A DNA stretch of 64,000 nucleotides. Source: Terriglobia bacterium (GTDB lineage: Bacteria; Acidobacteriota; Terriglobia; Bryobacterales; UBA6623). Positions 32,870 through 40,938 of this stretch are shown here, one piece after another (position 1 is the stretch's first letter; each line of letters begins with the position of its first letter). A program made the translations under genes and the position numbers. The DNA lies in contig VXRL01000059.1 in the NCBI GenBank assembly GCA_009838515.1, forward strand, positions 62,001 to 126,000. The letters are read 5' to 3'. The notes under the pieces are model-generated. The model had not been told where the DNA came from. It did no database searches and was given only the letters and a program-made list of their open reading frames with translations.

Positions 32870-34441
32870 TCAAGTACCGGGGGCCTCTGTGCCGGCGGCT
32901 CGGTGCAAGCGCTCCGCGATGCCGATGTCGCGTTCGGGTCGCAGCAGGGGGAACAGGATCACATCGCGGATGGTTGGCGAGTTGGTCAGCAGCATCGTTA
33001 GGCGGTCAATGCCGATTCCCTCGCCGGCAGCTGGTGGCATGCCGTAGCACAGCGCCCGGATATAGTCTTCGTCGATTCCGTGAGCTTCGTGGTCTCCGGC
33101 CGCCCGTGCCTGCGCCTGCTGCTCAAAGCGCCCCAGTTGCTCCAGCGGATCGTTCAGTTCGGAGTAGCCGTTGGCGATCTCCATCCCGCCGCAGAAGATC
33201 TCAAACCGCTCCACCCAAGCCGGGTCTTCAGGCTTCTGCTTCGAGAGCGGAGACGCTTCGACCGGGTAGTCATAGATCACAGTCGGCTGGATGAGGAGGT
33301 GCTCGCACGCGACCTCAAACAAATCGAGCAGAGCCTCGCCTGCCGATATCCCCTCGGGCAGCGCGATGCCTTCGCCCGCCGCGCGTTGGTGGATCGCAGC
33401 GAGCTCACGAATCTTGCCCACGTCGGCCAGGTCGCCGACGTCTGGCCGCGAATCCTTGTAGGGCCAGTACTCCGCGATCACCTCGGGAAAGGTCAGCCGT
33501 TCCAGCGAGCCGAAATCGATTCTGTGCTCGCCGAACTCCGCGACAGTGCCGCCATCCAGAGCCGCTTCCGCGCTTGCCTTCAATAGCTGTGCACTGAAGT
33601 CTATTAGGGCGTGGTAGTCGCTGTACGCCTCGTAGAACTCCAGCATCGTGAACTCGGGGTTGTGCTGTTTTGACAGCCCTTCGTTGCGGAAGTTGCGATT
33701 GATCTCGTACACCCGGTCTAGCCCGCCGATAGTCAGGCGCTTCAAGTACAGCTCCGGCGCCACTCGCAGGAACAGGTCGACGTCCAGTGTGTTGTGATGC
33801 GTTTGGAAGGGCCGCGCCAAGGCGCCGCCGTAGACCGGCTGCATCATTGGCGTCTCGACCTCGATGTAGCCGCGTTGCTCGAGGCTTGTGCGCAGCTGTC
33901 GGATGATCCGGTCCCTGGTCACGAACGTCTGCCGGACCGAGTCGTTGCTGATCAAGTCGAGTGACCGCTGCCGATAGCGGATTTCGACATCCTGCAGACC
34001 GTGGAACTTCTCAGGCGGCGGCAGCACGCTCTTGGAAAGGAACGCCAGCTCGGTCGCGCGAACCGTCAGTTCTCCGGTCCGCGTGCGAAAGACCCGGCCG
34101 GACACGCCGATTACATCTCCCGCGTCAAGCAGTTTGTAGAGTTCGAAGTCGCGCTCTGAGACCTCGTCCCGGCGCACGTAGATCTGGATTTGAACGCCGC
34201 CTTGCTTCAGGTTTGCGAAGCCTGCTTTGCCTTGGCGGCGCTTGGTGACCAAGCGGCCGCAGATGCGAGTGCTAGGCTGCTCGGCCTCGAGCTTGTCGCC
34301 GTCGTAGGGGTCGAACACGTCCCGCAGTTCGGTGACTGTGTGTGTCGCTTCGTATTTGTGCGGATAGCGCTCGAAGCCCAGCTCGGAGATCCGCGCGATC
34401 TTCTCGAAGCGCTGCTGGAGGATGCGATCTTCGGGAGACAC
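32870..34441 (-). CDS. lysS: Lysyl-tRNA synthetase, class II
   Basis: LysRS charges tRNA-Lys. The 523-aa protein has an N-terminal OB fold (Arg-Ile-Cys-Gly-Arg-Leu-Val; Gly-Lys-Ala-Gly-Phe-Ala-Asn-Leu), class II motif 1 (Tyr-Ile-Glu-Val-Glu-Thr-Pro-Met-Met), motif 2 (Phe-Arg-Asn-Glu-Gly-Leu-Ser-Lys-Gln-His-Asn-Pro-Glu-Phe-Thr-Met-Leu-Glu) and motif 3 (Gly-Ile-Gly-Ile-Asp-Arg-Leu-Thr-Met-Leu-Leu-Thr), then Arg-Asp-Val-Ile-Leu-Phe-Pro. The start is GTG at 34441. It lies upstream of recJ and downstream of the zinc-ribbon gene on the same strand. Confidence 0.96.
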   Translation of the reverse strand: MSPEDRILQQRFEKIARISELGFERYPHKYEATHTVTELRDVFDPYDGDKLEAEQPSTRICGRLVTKRRQGKAGFANLKQGGVQIQIYVRRDEVSERDFELYKLLDAGDVIGVSGRVFRTRTGELTVRATELAFLSKSVLPPPEKFHGLQDVEIRYRQRSLDLISNDSVRQTFVTRDRIIRQLRTSLEQRGYIEVETPMMQPVYGGALARPFQTHHNTLDVDLFLRVAPELYLKRLTIGGLDRVYEINRNFRNEGLSKQHNPEFTMLEFYEAYSDYHALIDFSAQLLKASAEAALDGGTVAEFGEHRIDFGSLERLTFPEVIAEYWPYKDSRPDVGDLADVGKIRELAAIHQRAAGEGIALPEGISAGEALLDLFEVACEHLLIQPTVIYDYPVEASPLSKQKPEDPAWVERFEIFCGGMEIANGYSELNDPLEQLGRFEQQAQARAAGDHEAHGIDEDYIRALCYGMPPAAGEGIGIDRLTMLLTNSPTIRDVILFPLLRPERDIGIAERLHRAAGTEAPGT

Positions 34442-34532
34442 GGGGAGGACTCGACCCCTGGCAGGGCCGGAACTCTTATTGTAGGAGCGCAGTTGTAGAC
34501 CGCATCGCAGGGTTCAGGGGGATGTCGAGGAG

Positions 34533-34736
34533 CTAGTAGTAGTCCGAGCAGTCCATGAAGTAGCCGCAGCGATCGCAGCGCAACTTGCAACTGCGGCTCT
34601 CCAAGCGTTGGGAGCAGTTCGGGCAGTAGAGCATCACGTTCTGCTCCGCACGGGTTAGGGGGGTATTTGGTACAGGGCGCGGCGGGTCCGCCCGTTCGCG
34701 GGGCGGCCGTCTCGTGTCGCCCTGTTCGCGGTTCAT
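34533..34736 (-). CDS. Small zinc-ribbon protein
   Basis: This 67-aa protein has a Pro/Arg-rich polar N-terminal half and a C-terminal zinc ribbon: Cys-Pro-Asn-Cys, then Arg-Ser-Cys-Lys-Leu-Arg-Cys-Asp-Arg-Cys-Gly-Tyr-Phe, ending Met-Asp-Cys-Ser-Asp-Tyr-Tyr. An internal ATG at residue 35 would give just the ribbon, but the ATG at 34736 overlaps the stop of the upstream gene (ATGA), which favours the longer form. Nucleic-acid or protein binding is plausible; its function is unknown. Confidence 0.72.
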   Translation of the reverse strand: MNREQGDTRRPPRERADPPRPVPNTPLTRAEQNVMLYCPNCSQRLESRSCKLRCDRCGYFMDCSDYY

Positions 34737-36148
34737 ACTCCGACCTCCCGAATCACTTCCAACTTCTCGTCACTCAGGTAGCCGTAGCGGTTCACCCAAT
34801 AACCATGTTGGCCCGCCGCGCGAGCCACCGCAAGCCGCTTGCGGAAGTCATCCACTGGCCCGTAGCCGTGGGCGAGAACGTAAACCGGAGTATCGCCTGC
34901 GTCACGCTGGGCTTGCTGGATCTTGCGGGTTTGCGCGGCCGGGCCCACCGGGTGCGGAACATCCGGCGGTGGATACGAGTAGTCCTCAACAGTCGGGAGG
35001 CCATCGTCATCGGCGATGTCGAGCCAGCGCACCAATGCGCGGGCAAGCAGCCTGCTCGACAGGCCGGGATTCGCGGCCAAGATCTGGTCTCCGTAGAACC
35101 GCAGCATCATCGGCCAATGCATGGTGTACAGCTTGCAGCTGATGGCCGACGAGTGTTTGGCGACGCGTCGGAAGTCCATGCCGGACGGAATTGTCCAAGG
35201 AGGCGGGAAGGCGTTCGGCAGCAGTTCCATCGACTGCCCGCCCGCTTCGTTCATCGTGGTGCGGAAGCCGGCGATCATGTCTTCGACCAAGGCCGCCTTG
35301 AAGCGCAACCAAGCGCCCACGCCCGGATAGTCGGAGAGCAGCCGCAAAAGGTGGTAGCGGCCGCCATCACCGTCCTCAGCCCACGGAATGAGATCGGCGT
35401 CCGTCAGGCCGCCATGCAATTTGTCGTAGAGCCTGCCCACGTCCCGGCGCATGCGCTCGAAGGGGAAGCCCATCCGCTCCGCTGCTTGCTCGGCGTGGTA
35501 GGAGAAATCTAGGAATACCGAGTCAAGAAAGTACGGCGGGTACTCTGGCCAGTCAACGCGCAGCCCGTCCAGGTCGGGATACTGCTGAACGATGTCTCGG
35601 ATCAGCGCATGTTCGTAAGCCAAGATGTGCGAGCTGGCCAAACTACCGTTCTTGGCTAGTCGGCGCGGCGGAATGGTGCCGTTCGGCAATAGCGCCCGGT
35701 CGGCGTCGATCGGGCCGCCGAATTGCACACGGTACCCCGGCGGAATAGCGGCCTGCACCTGGAAGTAGACTCGGATGCCGCGCTTCTTGGCCGCCGGAAT
35801 GAAGTCGTGCAGCAGGTGTCCTTGGTCGCGTGTCAGGGCGGTTGGCTCGGACGGGCGGTAGCGCAGGCCGGCGTAGAGCGAGAGGTTTGGCTCAAAGCTG
35901 GGCGCCGTCTTGACCCAAACCTCGCGTTTGCCAAAAAGAGGGCGATCGAGCAAGCGCACCGCGCCGGCGTTGGCGTCGGCCGGCGGCTCGCGCTGACCGG
36001 TCTCGCGGTCCGCCTCCTCCATCAAGTACGGCGACGTCGCGACTGCATTGGCCCCGATGTTGCTGAGATTGTCGAGGAGTCCCTCGATGCCCTCGCTCTG
36101 GATGTATTCGGGGAGAACCGTGACTCCAAGCAGTTTGCCATCCGCCAT
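34733..36148 (-). CDS. Putative TIM-barrel glycoside-hydrolase-like protein
   Basis: This 471-aa protein has no signal peptide. Its features point to a (beta/alpha)8 barrel as in GH5/GH42/amylase-like folds: Leu-Leu-Gly-Val-Thr-Val-Leu-Pro-Glu-Tyr, Gly-Ala-Asn-Ala-Val-Ala-Thr-Ser-Pro-Tyr, Lys-Lys-Arg-Gly-Ile-Arg-Val-Tyr-Phe-Gln-Val, and especially Asp-Leu-Asp-Gly-Leu-Arg-Val-Asp-Trp-Pro-Glu-Tyr-Pro-Pro-Tyr-Phe, a classic place for an acidic catalytic residue. A second acid may lie in Glu-Leu-Leu-Pro-Asn-Ala. I do not recognise the exact family. Because it lacks a signal it should act in the cytosol. It is coupled by an ATGA overlap to the zinc-ribbon gene and forms an operon with lysS and recJ or lies just upstream of them. 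Confidence 0.7.
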   Translation of the reverse strand: MADGKLLGVTVLPEYIQSEGIEGLLDNLSNIGANAVATSPYLMEEADRETGQREPPADANAGAVRLLDRPLFGKREVWVKTAPSFEPNLSLYAGLRYRPSEPTALTRDQGHLLHDFIPAAKKRGIRVYFQVQAAIPPGYRVQFGGPIDADRALLPNGTIPPRRLAKNGSLASSHILAYEHALIRDIVQQYPDLDGLRVDWPEYPPYFLDSVFLDFSYHAEQAAERMGFPFERMRRDVGRLYDKLHGGLTDADLIPWAEDGDGGRYHLLRLLSDYPGVGAWLRFKAALVEDMIAGFRTTMNEAGGQSMELLPNAFPPPWTIPSGMDFRRVAKHSSAISCKLYTMHWPMMLRFYGDQILAANPGLSSRLLARALVRWLDIADDDGLPTVEDYSYPPPDVPHPVGPAAQTRKIQQAQRDAGDTPVYVLAHGYGPVDDFRKRLAVARAAGQHGYWVNRYGYLSDEKLEVIREVGV

Positions 36149-36383
36149 GGGCGCAATATATCAAGTCCGGTGTGGCGTGACCATTGCTGTGGTGAGTCTC
36201 CCCATGCCGCGATGGCGGCTGGAATGCCATATGCAGCGCGGCAGGCAAGCCTTCCGAGAGAGTTCTGGTTCGTAGCGCGCTTCAGACTTAGGTGACGCAA
36301 CTTTCGTTGCCGAGTTGGGCCGATTGCTGCGCGATCGCTGCGCGTCGGAGGTGTGGTAAGTTAATGAAAACACCACATAGCGT

Positions 36384-36459
36384 GGGCCTGTGGCGCAGTT
36401 GGGAGCGCGCCTCCATGGCATGGAGGAGGTCGAGGGTTCGAATCCCTCCAGGTCCACCA
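36384..36459 (+). tRNA. tRNA-Ala (anticodon GGC)
   Basis: A 76-nt cloverleaf can be drawn by hand: acceptor GGGCCTG/CAGGTCC with discriminator A and encoded CCA; D stem GCGC/GCGC; anticodon stem CCTCC/GGAGG with loop ATGGCAT (T33, anticodon GGC at positions 34-36); T arm GAGGG-TTCGAAT-CCCTC. The acceptor contains the G3-U70 wobble pair, the identity element for alanine, which confirms the call. It reads GCC codons. Repeats and a hicAB module follow it directly, so this tRNA may have served as an integration site. Confidence 0.96.
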
Positions 36460-36768
36460 TTTTTGGCGGGGGTCCGACCCGGACACATAGGTTCCAGAAG
36501 GTACCGCACACATAGGTTACGGAGCGTGCCGTAGAATATTTGCCTCCCAAGTCGCACGGGTCAAGGTCCCCACCGTGGTTGAAGGGTTGCCTTAAGGATT
36601 TCTGTCCAGTTTCCGGTTTCGCAACTGAGCCGCAGCACACTCTTCATCCGCGGAAGGGACATTAAGACTCTGCAACTAATGCGCGCTAGGCCCGTTGCAG
36701 CTCAGGTGCCGATTGCCCCACCCAGCCGATAGGCACACGTTGGCGTGTCTGCCGTTGGCCGCCGCCGG
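36460..36768. other. Intergenic region after tRNA-Ala with repeats
   Basis: This 309-bp stretch holds no convincing gene. Just after the tRNA lies a short tandem pair, ACACATAGGTT at ~36484 and ~36511, then copy A of the 85-bp direct repeat (36564-36648). Such motifs resemble the ends of degraded insertion sequences, but no transposase is present. The 3' end of the region is downstream of hicB. Confidence 0.5.
36564..36648 (+). repeat. Imperfect 85-bp direct repeat, copy A
   Basis: Copy A matches copy B (37477-37561) over 85 bp with 10 mismatches and no gaps (75/85 identical). It begins AGGTCCCCACCGTGGTTGA and ends CTCTTCATC in both copies. The two copies are in the same orientation, 913 bp apart, and enclose hicA and hicB. 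They could be remnants of a mobile element or duplicated target sequence. Confidence 0.85.
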
Positions 36769-37170
36769 TCACGTGCCCTCAATCTCGTTCCGGGCCGCAG
36801 TCGCCAGAAAGGCCGACCGGGTCATCCCGCGCTGCTCGGCCTCGTCGTCTATGGCCACGAGCAGGCCGCGGTCAAGGGAGATGTTGACCCGTCGCGAAGA
36901 TCCCCGGTCCAAGAGGAGCGGGACCAGCACGAAGTCGGCGCCGCGCCGCCACTCGGCGAGGTCCGGATCGGCCTTGATGGCATCGATCGAGCGGGGCGGC
37001 GGAATCGGAGTGCCGTCGTCGAGGAGTCCCTCGACGTGGAACGCGAGGGCCTCGCTGCCTAGCCTCACGGCGTCGTCAACGGTGTCGCCAACCGAGACGC
37101 AGCCCGGGAAGTCGGGGAAGCTGACCCCGTAGCCAGCGTCGTCGCGGTGAATGAAGGATACGTAGCGCAT
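36769..37170 (-). CDS. hicB: HicB family antitoxin
   Basis: This 133-aa protein has the HicB partial-RNase-H fold at the N-terminus (Met-Arg-Tyr-Val-Ser-Phe-Ile-His, then Tyr-Gly-Val-Ser-Phe-Pro-Asp-Phe-Pro-Gly-Cys-Val-Ser-Val-Gly-Asp-Thr) and a C-terminal ribbon-helix-helix DNA-binding domain (Ser-Ser-Arg-Arg-Val-Asn-Ile-Ser-Leu-Asp-Arg-Gly-Leu-Leu). HicB neutralises HicA and represses the operon. It follows hicA by 13 bp. I used the ATG at 37170; the longer open frame has no similarity. The adjacent palindrome is the expected binding site. Confidence 0.92.
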   Translation of the reverse strand: MRYVSFIHRDDAGYGVSFPDFPGCVSVGDTVDDAVRLGSEALAFHVEGLLDDGTPIPPPRSIDAIKADPDLAEWRRGADFVLVPLLLDRGSSRRVNISLDRGLLVAIDDEAEQRGMTRSAFLATAARNEIEGT

Positions 37171-37183
37171 CGGGTCGTCCTCC

Positions 37184-37375
37184 TTACGCGTTCCAGCCCG
37201 CCTGCCGGTAGATCGACGCCACCGTTCCACGCGGGATGTCCTTGTTTGGGTGCGGCACGGTGACGCGCCCCGGCTTGGCGGCGTGCGTGAACTGCCAGTG
37301 GCTGCCCTTGGTAGCGACATGTACCCAGCCGTCGTCTTGGAGCATCCGGATTAGCCTGCCGCTGTTGCGTTGCAC
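37184..37375 (-). CDS. hicA: HicA family mRNA interferase toxin
   Basis: HicA is a small double-stranded-RNA-binding-fold ribonuclease. The 63-aa product has the canonical body: Gly-Arg-Leu-Ile-Arg-Met-Leu-Gln-Asp-Asp-Gly-Trp, then the catalytic His in Lys-Gly-Ser-His-Trp-Gln-Phe-Thr-His, and Val-Thr-Val-Pro-His-Pro-Asn-Lys-Asp-Ile-Pro-Arg-Gly-Thr-Val. I used the GTG at 37375; an alternative TTG at 37408 lies inside the operator palindrome and would add an unconserved 11-residue leader. It is upstream of hicB. Confidence 0.92.
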   Translation of the reverse strand: MQRNSGRLIRMLQDDGWVHVATKGSHWQFTHAAKPGRVTVPHPNKDIPRGTVASIYRQAGWNA

Positions 37376-37388
37376 AACCTGCTCTAAG

Positions 37389-37408
37389 TTGTGTATAATT
37401 ATACACAA
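37389..37408. promoter_or_regulatory. Perfect 20-bp palindrome upstream of hicA (probable HicB operator)
   Basis: The 20 bp TTGTGTATAATTATACACAA are fully self-complementary and include TATAAT on both strands. The palindrome lies 13 bp upstream of the chosen hicA GTG, in the right place for the -10 region and for HicB binding. Autorepression is known for HicAB; the site assignment is an inference. Confidence 0.75.
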
Positions 37409-37875
37409 TAACTTCTGTGTTCGTTGCCAAGCGCATTTCCGGGGAGCGATGTTCCTGAGGGGCGATTAAGGCAGGTAGGTCCCCACCGTGGTTGAGGGGT
37501 CGACGTAAGGATTTCCGTCCAGTTTCCGGTTTCGTAACTGAACTACAGCACGCTCTTCATCTGAAGCCCATGCCGGAACGGGGGAGCGTATTCCCTCGGT
37601 GGCCGACACTTGCTTCCCGAGAAACGACTGCTTGGCTGCCTTGGCTACGTTGAGGGACTCGATGCCGCGTCGGTCCGAATGCGTGATAATCGTCGGCGGG
37701 ACTCTTGGTGGCCTGAGGCTGGACGAGCGCGAATAAACGATTTACCTGTCTTTAAGGCTTTTGCTTTCCCGGGGGGTATACGAGAGCGCGGCTCGGACTC
37801 TGAGGATCAGGCCCGGTTAGTTAGTTGACTGCTGTTCGTATGCGGGTTCCGTTACCGCTTGTTTGGCTGCCCTTG
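37409..37875. other. Intergenic region between hicAB and PadR, with no gene
   Basis: This 467-bp region contains copy B of the direct repeat at 37477-37561. A 72-codon frame at 37610-37828 on the plus strand has no recognisable feature and no good ribosome site, so I do not call it. The rest appears to be leader sequence for the divergent hicAB and padR operons. Confidence 0.5.
37477..37561 (+). repeat. Imperfect 85-bp direct repeat, copy B
   Basis: This is the partner of copy A (36564-36648): 75 of 85 positions are identical, with no gaps and the same orientation. It lies 69 bp beyond the hicA operator palindrome. Together the repeats bracket the hicAB module close to the tRNA-Ala gene. Confidence 0.85.
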
Positions 37876-37917
37876 CACTTCTACAGGAAATGCGGGTAGC
37901 ATTGACCTGTAGAAGTG
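37876..37917. promoter_or_regulatory. Inverted repeat overlapping a promoter in front of padR
   Basis: Perfect 12-bp arms CACTTCTACAGG (37876-37887) and CCTGTAGAAGTG (37906-37917) are separated by 18 bp. Between and across them lies a fair sigma-70-type promoter: TTGCAC (37873-37878), an 18-bp spacer and TAGCAT (37897-37902). PadR regulators usually bind such dyads and repress themselves, so this is the likely PadR operator (inference). Confidence 0.65.
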
Positions 37918-37929
37918 AAAGGGGACCTC

Positions 37930-38256
37930 TTGTCGGGCATCGACCTTCCTCAGGGCACTCTGGACCTGCTGATTCTCAAGACCCTCAACCTCGAGCCGCA
38001 GCATGGCTGGGGGATCTCGGAGAGGATTCGACAGATCTCGCACGAGGTTCTCCATGTCCAGCAGGGATCGCTGTATCCGGCACTGCATAGGCTGGAACGA
38101 CGAGGGTGGATTCGAGCGACATGGGGCGTATCCGACAACAATCGGCGCGCCAAGTACTACGAGCTCACGCCGGCGGGGCGGAGCCAACTCGAAGATGCAT
38201 CCGCCTCATGGCGGAAGCTGTCCGCCGCCGTTCAGATCATTCTTGACACGGCCTAG
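37930..38256 (+). CDS. PadR family transcriptional regulator
   Basis: This 108-aa winged-helix repressor has the family's Leu-Pro-Gln-Gly-Thr-Leu-Asp-Leu-Leu-Ile-Leu-Lys-Thr-Leu start, Gly-Trp-Gly-Ile-Ser-Glu-Arg-Ile-Arg-Gln-Ile-Ser, the recognition region Val-Gln-Gln-Gly-Ser-Leu-Tyr-Pro-Ala-Leu-His-Arg-Leu-Glu-Arg-Arg-Gly-Trp-Ile, and the wing with Arg-Arg-Ala-Lys-Tyr-Tyr-Glu-Leu-Thr. The TTG at 37930 is preceded by AAAGGGGA at good distance; the upstream GTG at 37915 lies inside the operator arm and has no ribosome site. This PadR type next to an ADOP permease is a typical acidobacterial pair. It presumably represses the export genes downstream. Confidence 0.9.
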   Translation: MSGIDLPQGTLDLLILKTLNLEPQHGWGISERIRQISHEVLHVQQGSLYPALHRLERRGWIRATWGVSDNNRRAKYYELTPAGRSQLEDASASWRKLSAAVQIILDTA

Positions 38257-38268
38257 CCGGAGGAGACG

Positions 38269-40938
38269 TTGCTCAGAGACCTGCTTTATCGAGGCCGTGC
38301 GCTATTCCAGCGCAAGGTCATGGAGGACGATCTCGACGCGGAGTTGCGATTCCACCTTGACCGACTGACGGAACAGCATGTTCGTGCCGGAAAAGCGCCA
38401 GGCGAAGCCCAACGGCTCTCGAGGATTGCTCTGGGAGGCGTTTCTCAGATCAAGGAGCAGTGCCGCGAGTCTTGGGGCGTGAGCTGGATTCACGCTCTGG
38501 CCAGGGATCTCGGCTACGCCTTGGTGCGCATGCGGAGATACCCTCGGTCTGCAGCCATGATCGTGGGCAGTCTGGCGCTCGGAATCGGAATGAGCGTCGC
38601 CATGTTTTCGCTGGTGGACGCGGTTCTGTTGCGACCCCTGCCGTTCCCGGACCAGGATTCGATTTATGTGATCCAAAAGGCAGATCCTCTCGCGGGAGCC
38701 CACGTCGAGGAACTCGCGTACCCGGAGCTTATTGACCTGCAGGAGAGCATCCCGGGGTTCGAATACGTAGCTGTAACGCCAGTGGCTCTCTACGGCAACG
38801 CCCGAGTGCTCCAGTCTGGAACGGCCGACGCAGTGCAACTGGAAACAGCCCTCGTGTCGCACGACTTCTTCCGTGTTCTGGGTGTCTCGCCACGCATGGG
38901 GAGGCATTTTGTAAGTGCCGACGAGCGAGTCGGTGCACCACCAGTTGTCGTCGTATCTGATCAAACTTGGCGTGATCAATTGGGGGCGGACCCCGGCATC
39001 ATCGGCCGCACGGTGCGCCTCAATGGTCAGGGCCACACCGTGATCGGCGTCATGGCGTCGGGCGTCGAGTTTCCACGGGGAGCTGCCCTTTGGGTTCCGC
39101 TGGGGATCGAGCAGCGAGTTGTGGAGCGTCGCGGAGCGACATTCCTGCAAGCGGTGGCGCGGGCCAAGCCCGGCCATTCGCGTCAACAGGTCGATCGCGA
39201 CGTGAGCGGTCTCTTCGCGCGACTCGCAAATGACTACCCGGAGGTGTATTCAAGCTCGCAGCGGGGAGTGGTGATACCGCTAGTCAACTACTGGACCGGA
39301 TCGGCAAGGATTCACTTGTGGATCGTCCTCGGGGCCTCTCTACTGTTACTGACCGCGTCCGCGATCAGCTCGGGGGGACTGCTGCTCTCACGCGCAGTAT
39401 CACGTCGTTCCGAGATTGCCACGCATCTCGCGCTAGGAGCTTCGCCGAGGCGAATCTTTATGCAGATGGCCGCCGAGGGTGCAGTCGCGGGAGGCATCGC
39501 CGCGATTGCCGGACTCGGTATCGCGTACTTGGTGATTCACTCCTTGGTGAAATGGTCTCCAGCCGATATTCCTCGACTGTCCGAAGCCTCGTTGGATCTT
39601 AACTCCTTTTGTTTTGCTGCCGGAGCGGCAGCCTTTGTTGCTGTTATGTGCTCGCTTGCGCCTGGCTGGGCAGTCTCGAGAATGCGCCTCGAATCCGCAA
39701 TCAGGGAAGGCGATCCTCGATCTTCGGTATCGCAGCGTGCCAATCGGGCGCGCGACCTATTCGTTCTTGCACAGTCCGCGGTGACCTTTGTGCTGTTGGC
39801 GACGGCCGTCCTGCTCGTGCTGAGCTATCGCTCCGTGGCATTCGTTGAGGCCGGTCTCGCCAATCGCGAGGCACTGACATTGGATGTCACGCTGCGAGGT
39901 CCAGGCTTATTTCCGGCCCAAGGGTTCAATACGGTTACAACGCGCGCATTCTACTCGCGCCTCTTGCAACGGTTGCGCGAGGAGCCGAGCGTCACCTCGG
40001 CGGGTGCGATCCTCCTGCGGCCACTCGCAGGCCCTATCGGATGGGATATCCCCTATGAGTTCGAGTTTGAGGCGGGCAGTTGGGATGGCAAGCAGCGTCC
40101 GAAGGCGAACTATGAGGTCGTAACCGACGACTACTTCGAGACCGTTGGATCACCATTGGTGCAAGGGCGGGACTTCGACAGTCGCGATACGGAGGGAGCG
40201 GAGCCGGTCGCGATCATCAGCGAGGCGCTAGCCGACCAAGTGCGATCTGCTGGCCACACGCCGCTTGGCCATCGCATCCAGGTCGGGATTGGGAGGCGGG
40301 GCTGGAGGCGGATCGTTGGCATCTCTGGAGACGCCCGCTACCGGTCCGGCACTCACTCGGGCGCGCATATCTTCCTACCAGCCCTACAGGCAAATCAAGC
40401 GACTCGACACGTCGTCATCCGCGGACCTCGGCCCCGCCAAGAGCTCTCGGCGCTGGTACAGCGCGTGGTGAGGGAGATCGATCCCAGTCAGAATGCGGGC
40501 GACCCGCTCACAATCGGTGAACTAATCGATCGGGACACAGCACGACACCGATTCAATGTGATCCTGCTGCTGTGGTTCAGCGCCTGCGCAGTGTTCCTTG
40601 GCGTAACTGCGGTCTATAGCGTGATCGCTGAGACGATGGCGGCCCGCCGGACTGAGGTCGCGATCAAGTCAGCGCTGGGTGCGCAACGAAACCGAGTTGT
40701 GGGCGACTTGGTGGTGCGCACCATCCGATTCGCTGTCTTCGGTCTTGCGCTCGGCACCGCAGCTGTGTCCCTGTTCGGCACACTGAGTCTGGATGTCTTT
40801 CGCGGCACGTCCGCACAGGAGCCGATTGTCCTGATCTCAGTGGCGGCCTTCCTCTTTGTTGTTTCTGTGGGTGCGGCCGTCTGGCCAGCTTGGCACGCAG
40901 CGCGAGACAGTCGCCGGACTTTGCTTCGTGAGAGCTAG
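38269..40938 (+). CDS. ADOP-type ABC transporter permease (MacB/FtsX superfamily)
   Basis: This 889-aa protein has an N-terminal cytosolic helix pair (Glu-Leu-Arg-Phe-His-Leu-Asp-Arg-Leu, 'ADOP' leader), a transmembrane helix at about residues 93-115, a MacB-type periplasmic domain (Gly-Val-Ser-Pro-Arg-Met-Gly-Arg-His-Phe), three helices around residues 340-460, then a repeat of the whole unit: helix ~500-520, second periplasmic part, and three helices in the last 120 residues (Arg-Arg-Thr-Glu-Val-Ala-Ile-Lys-Ser-Ala-Leu-Gly-Ala). The duplication gives eight helices in total. TTG at 38269 has a strong GGAGGAGA site. It probably works with the HlyD and ATPase genes that follow. Confidence 0.92.
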   Translation: MLRDLLYRGRALFQRKVMEDDLDAELRFHLDRLTEQHVRAGKAPGEAQRLSRIALGGVSQIKEQCRESWGVSWIHALARDLGYALVRMRRYPRSAAMIVGSLALGIGMSVAMFSLVDAVLLRPLPFPDQDSIYVIQKADPLAGAHVEELAYPELIDLQESIPGFEYVAVTPVALYGNARVLQSGTADAVQLETALVSHDFFRVLGVSPRMGRHFVSADERVGAPPVVVVSDQTWRDQLGADPGIIGRTVRLNGQGHTVIGVMASGVEFPRGAALWVPLGIEQRVVERRGATFLQAVARAKPGHSRQQVDRDVSGLFARLANDYPEVYSSSQRGVVIPLVNYWTGSARIHLWIVLGASLLLLTASAISSGGLLLSRAVSRRSEIATHLALGASPRRIFMQMAAEGAVAGGIAAIAGLGIAYLVIHSLVKWSPADIPRLSEASLDLNSFCFAAGAAAFVAVMCSLAPGWAVSRMRLESAIREGDPRSSVSQRANRARDLFVLAQSAVTFVLLATAVLLVLSYRSVAFVEAGLANREALTLDVTLRGPGLFPAQGFNTVTTRAFYSRLLQRLREEPSVTSAGAILLRPLAGPIGWDIPYEFEFEAGSWDGKQRPKANYEVVTDDYFETVGSPLVQGRDFDSRDTEGAEPVAIISEALADQVRSAGHTPLGHRIQVGIGRRGWRRIVGISGDARYRSGTHSGAHIFLPALQANQATRHVVIRGPRPRQELSALVQRVVREIDPSQNAGDPLTIGELIDRDTARHRFNVILLLWFSACAVFLGVTAVYSVIAETMAARRTEVAIKSALGAQRNRVVGDLVVRTIRFAVFGLALGTAAVSLFGTLSLDVFRGTSAQEPIVLISVAAFLFVVSVGAAVWPAWHAARDSRRTLLRES

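Noticed and set aside
37610-37828. 72-codon plus-strand frame between hicA and padR
   Set aside because: No motif, no ribosome site, and it lies in a promoter/repeat region.
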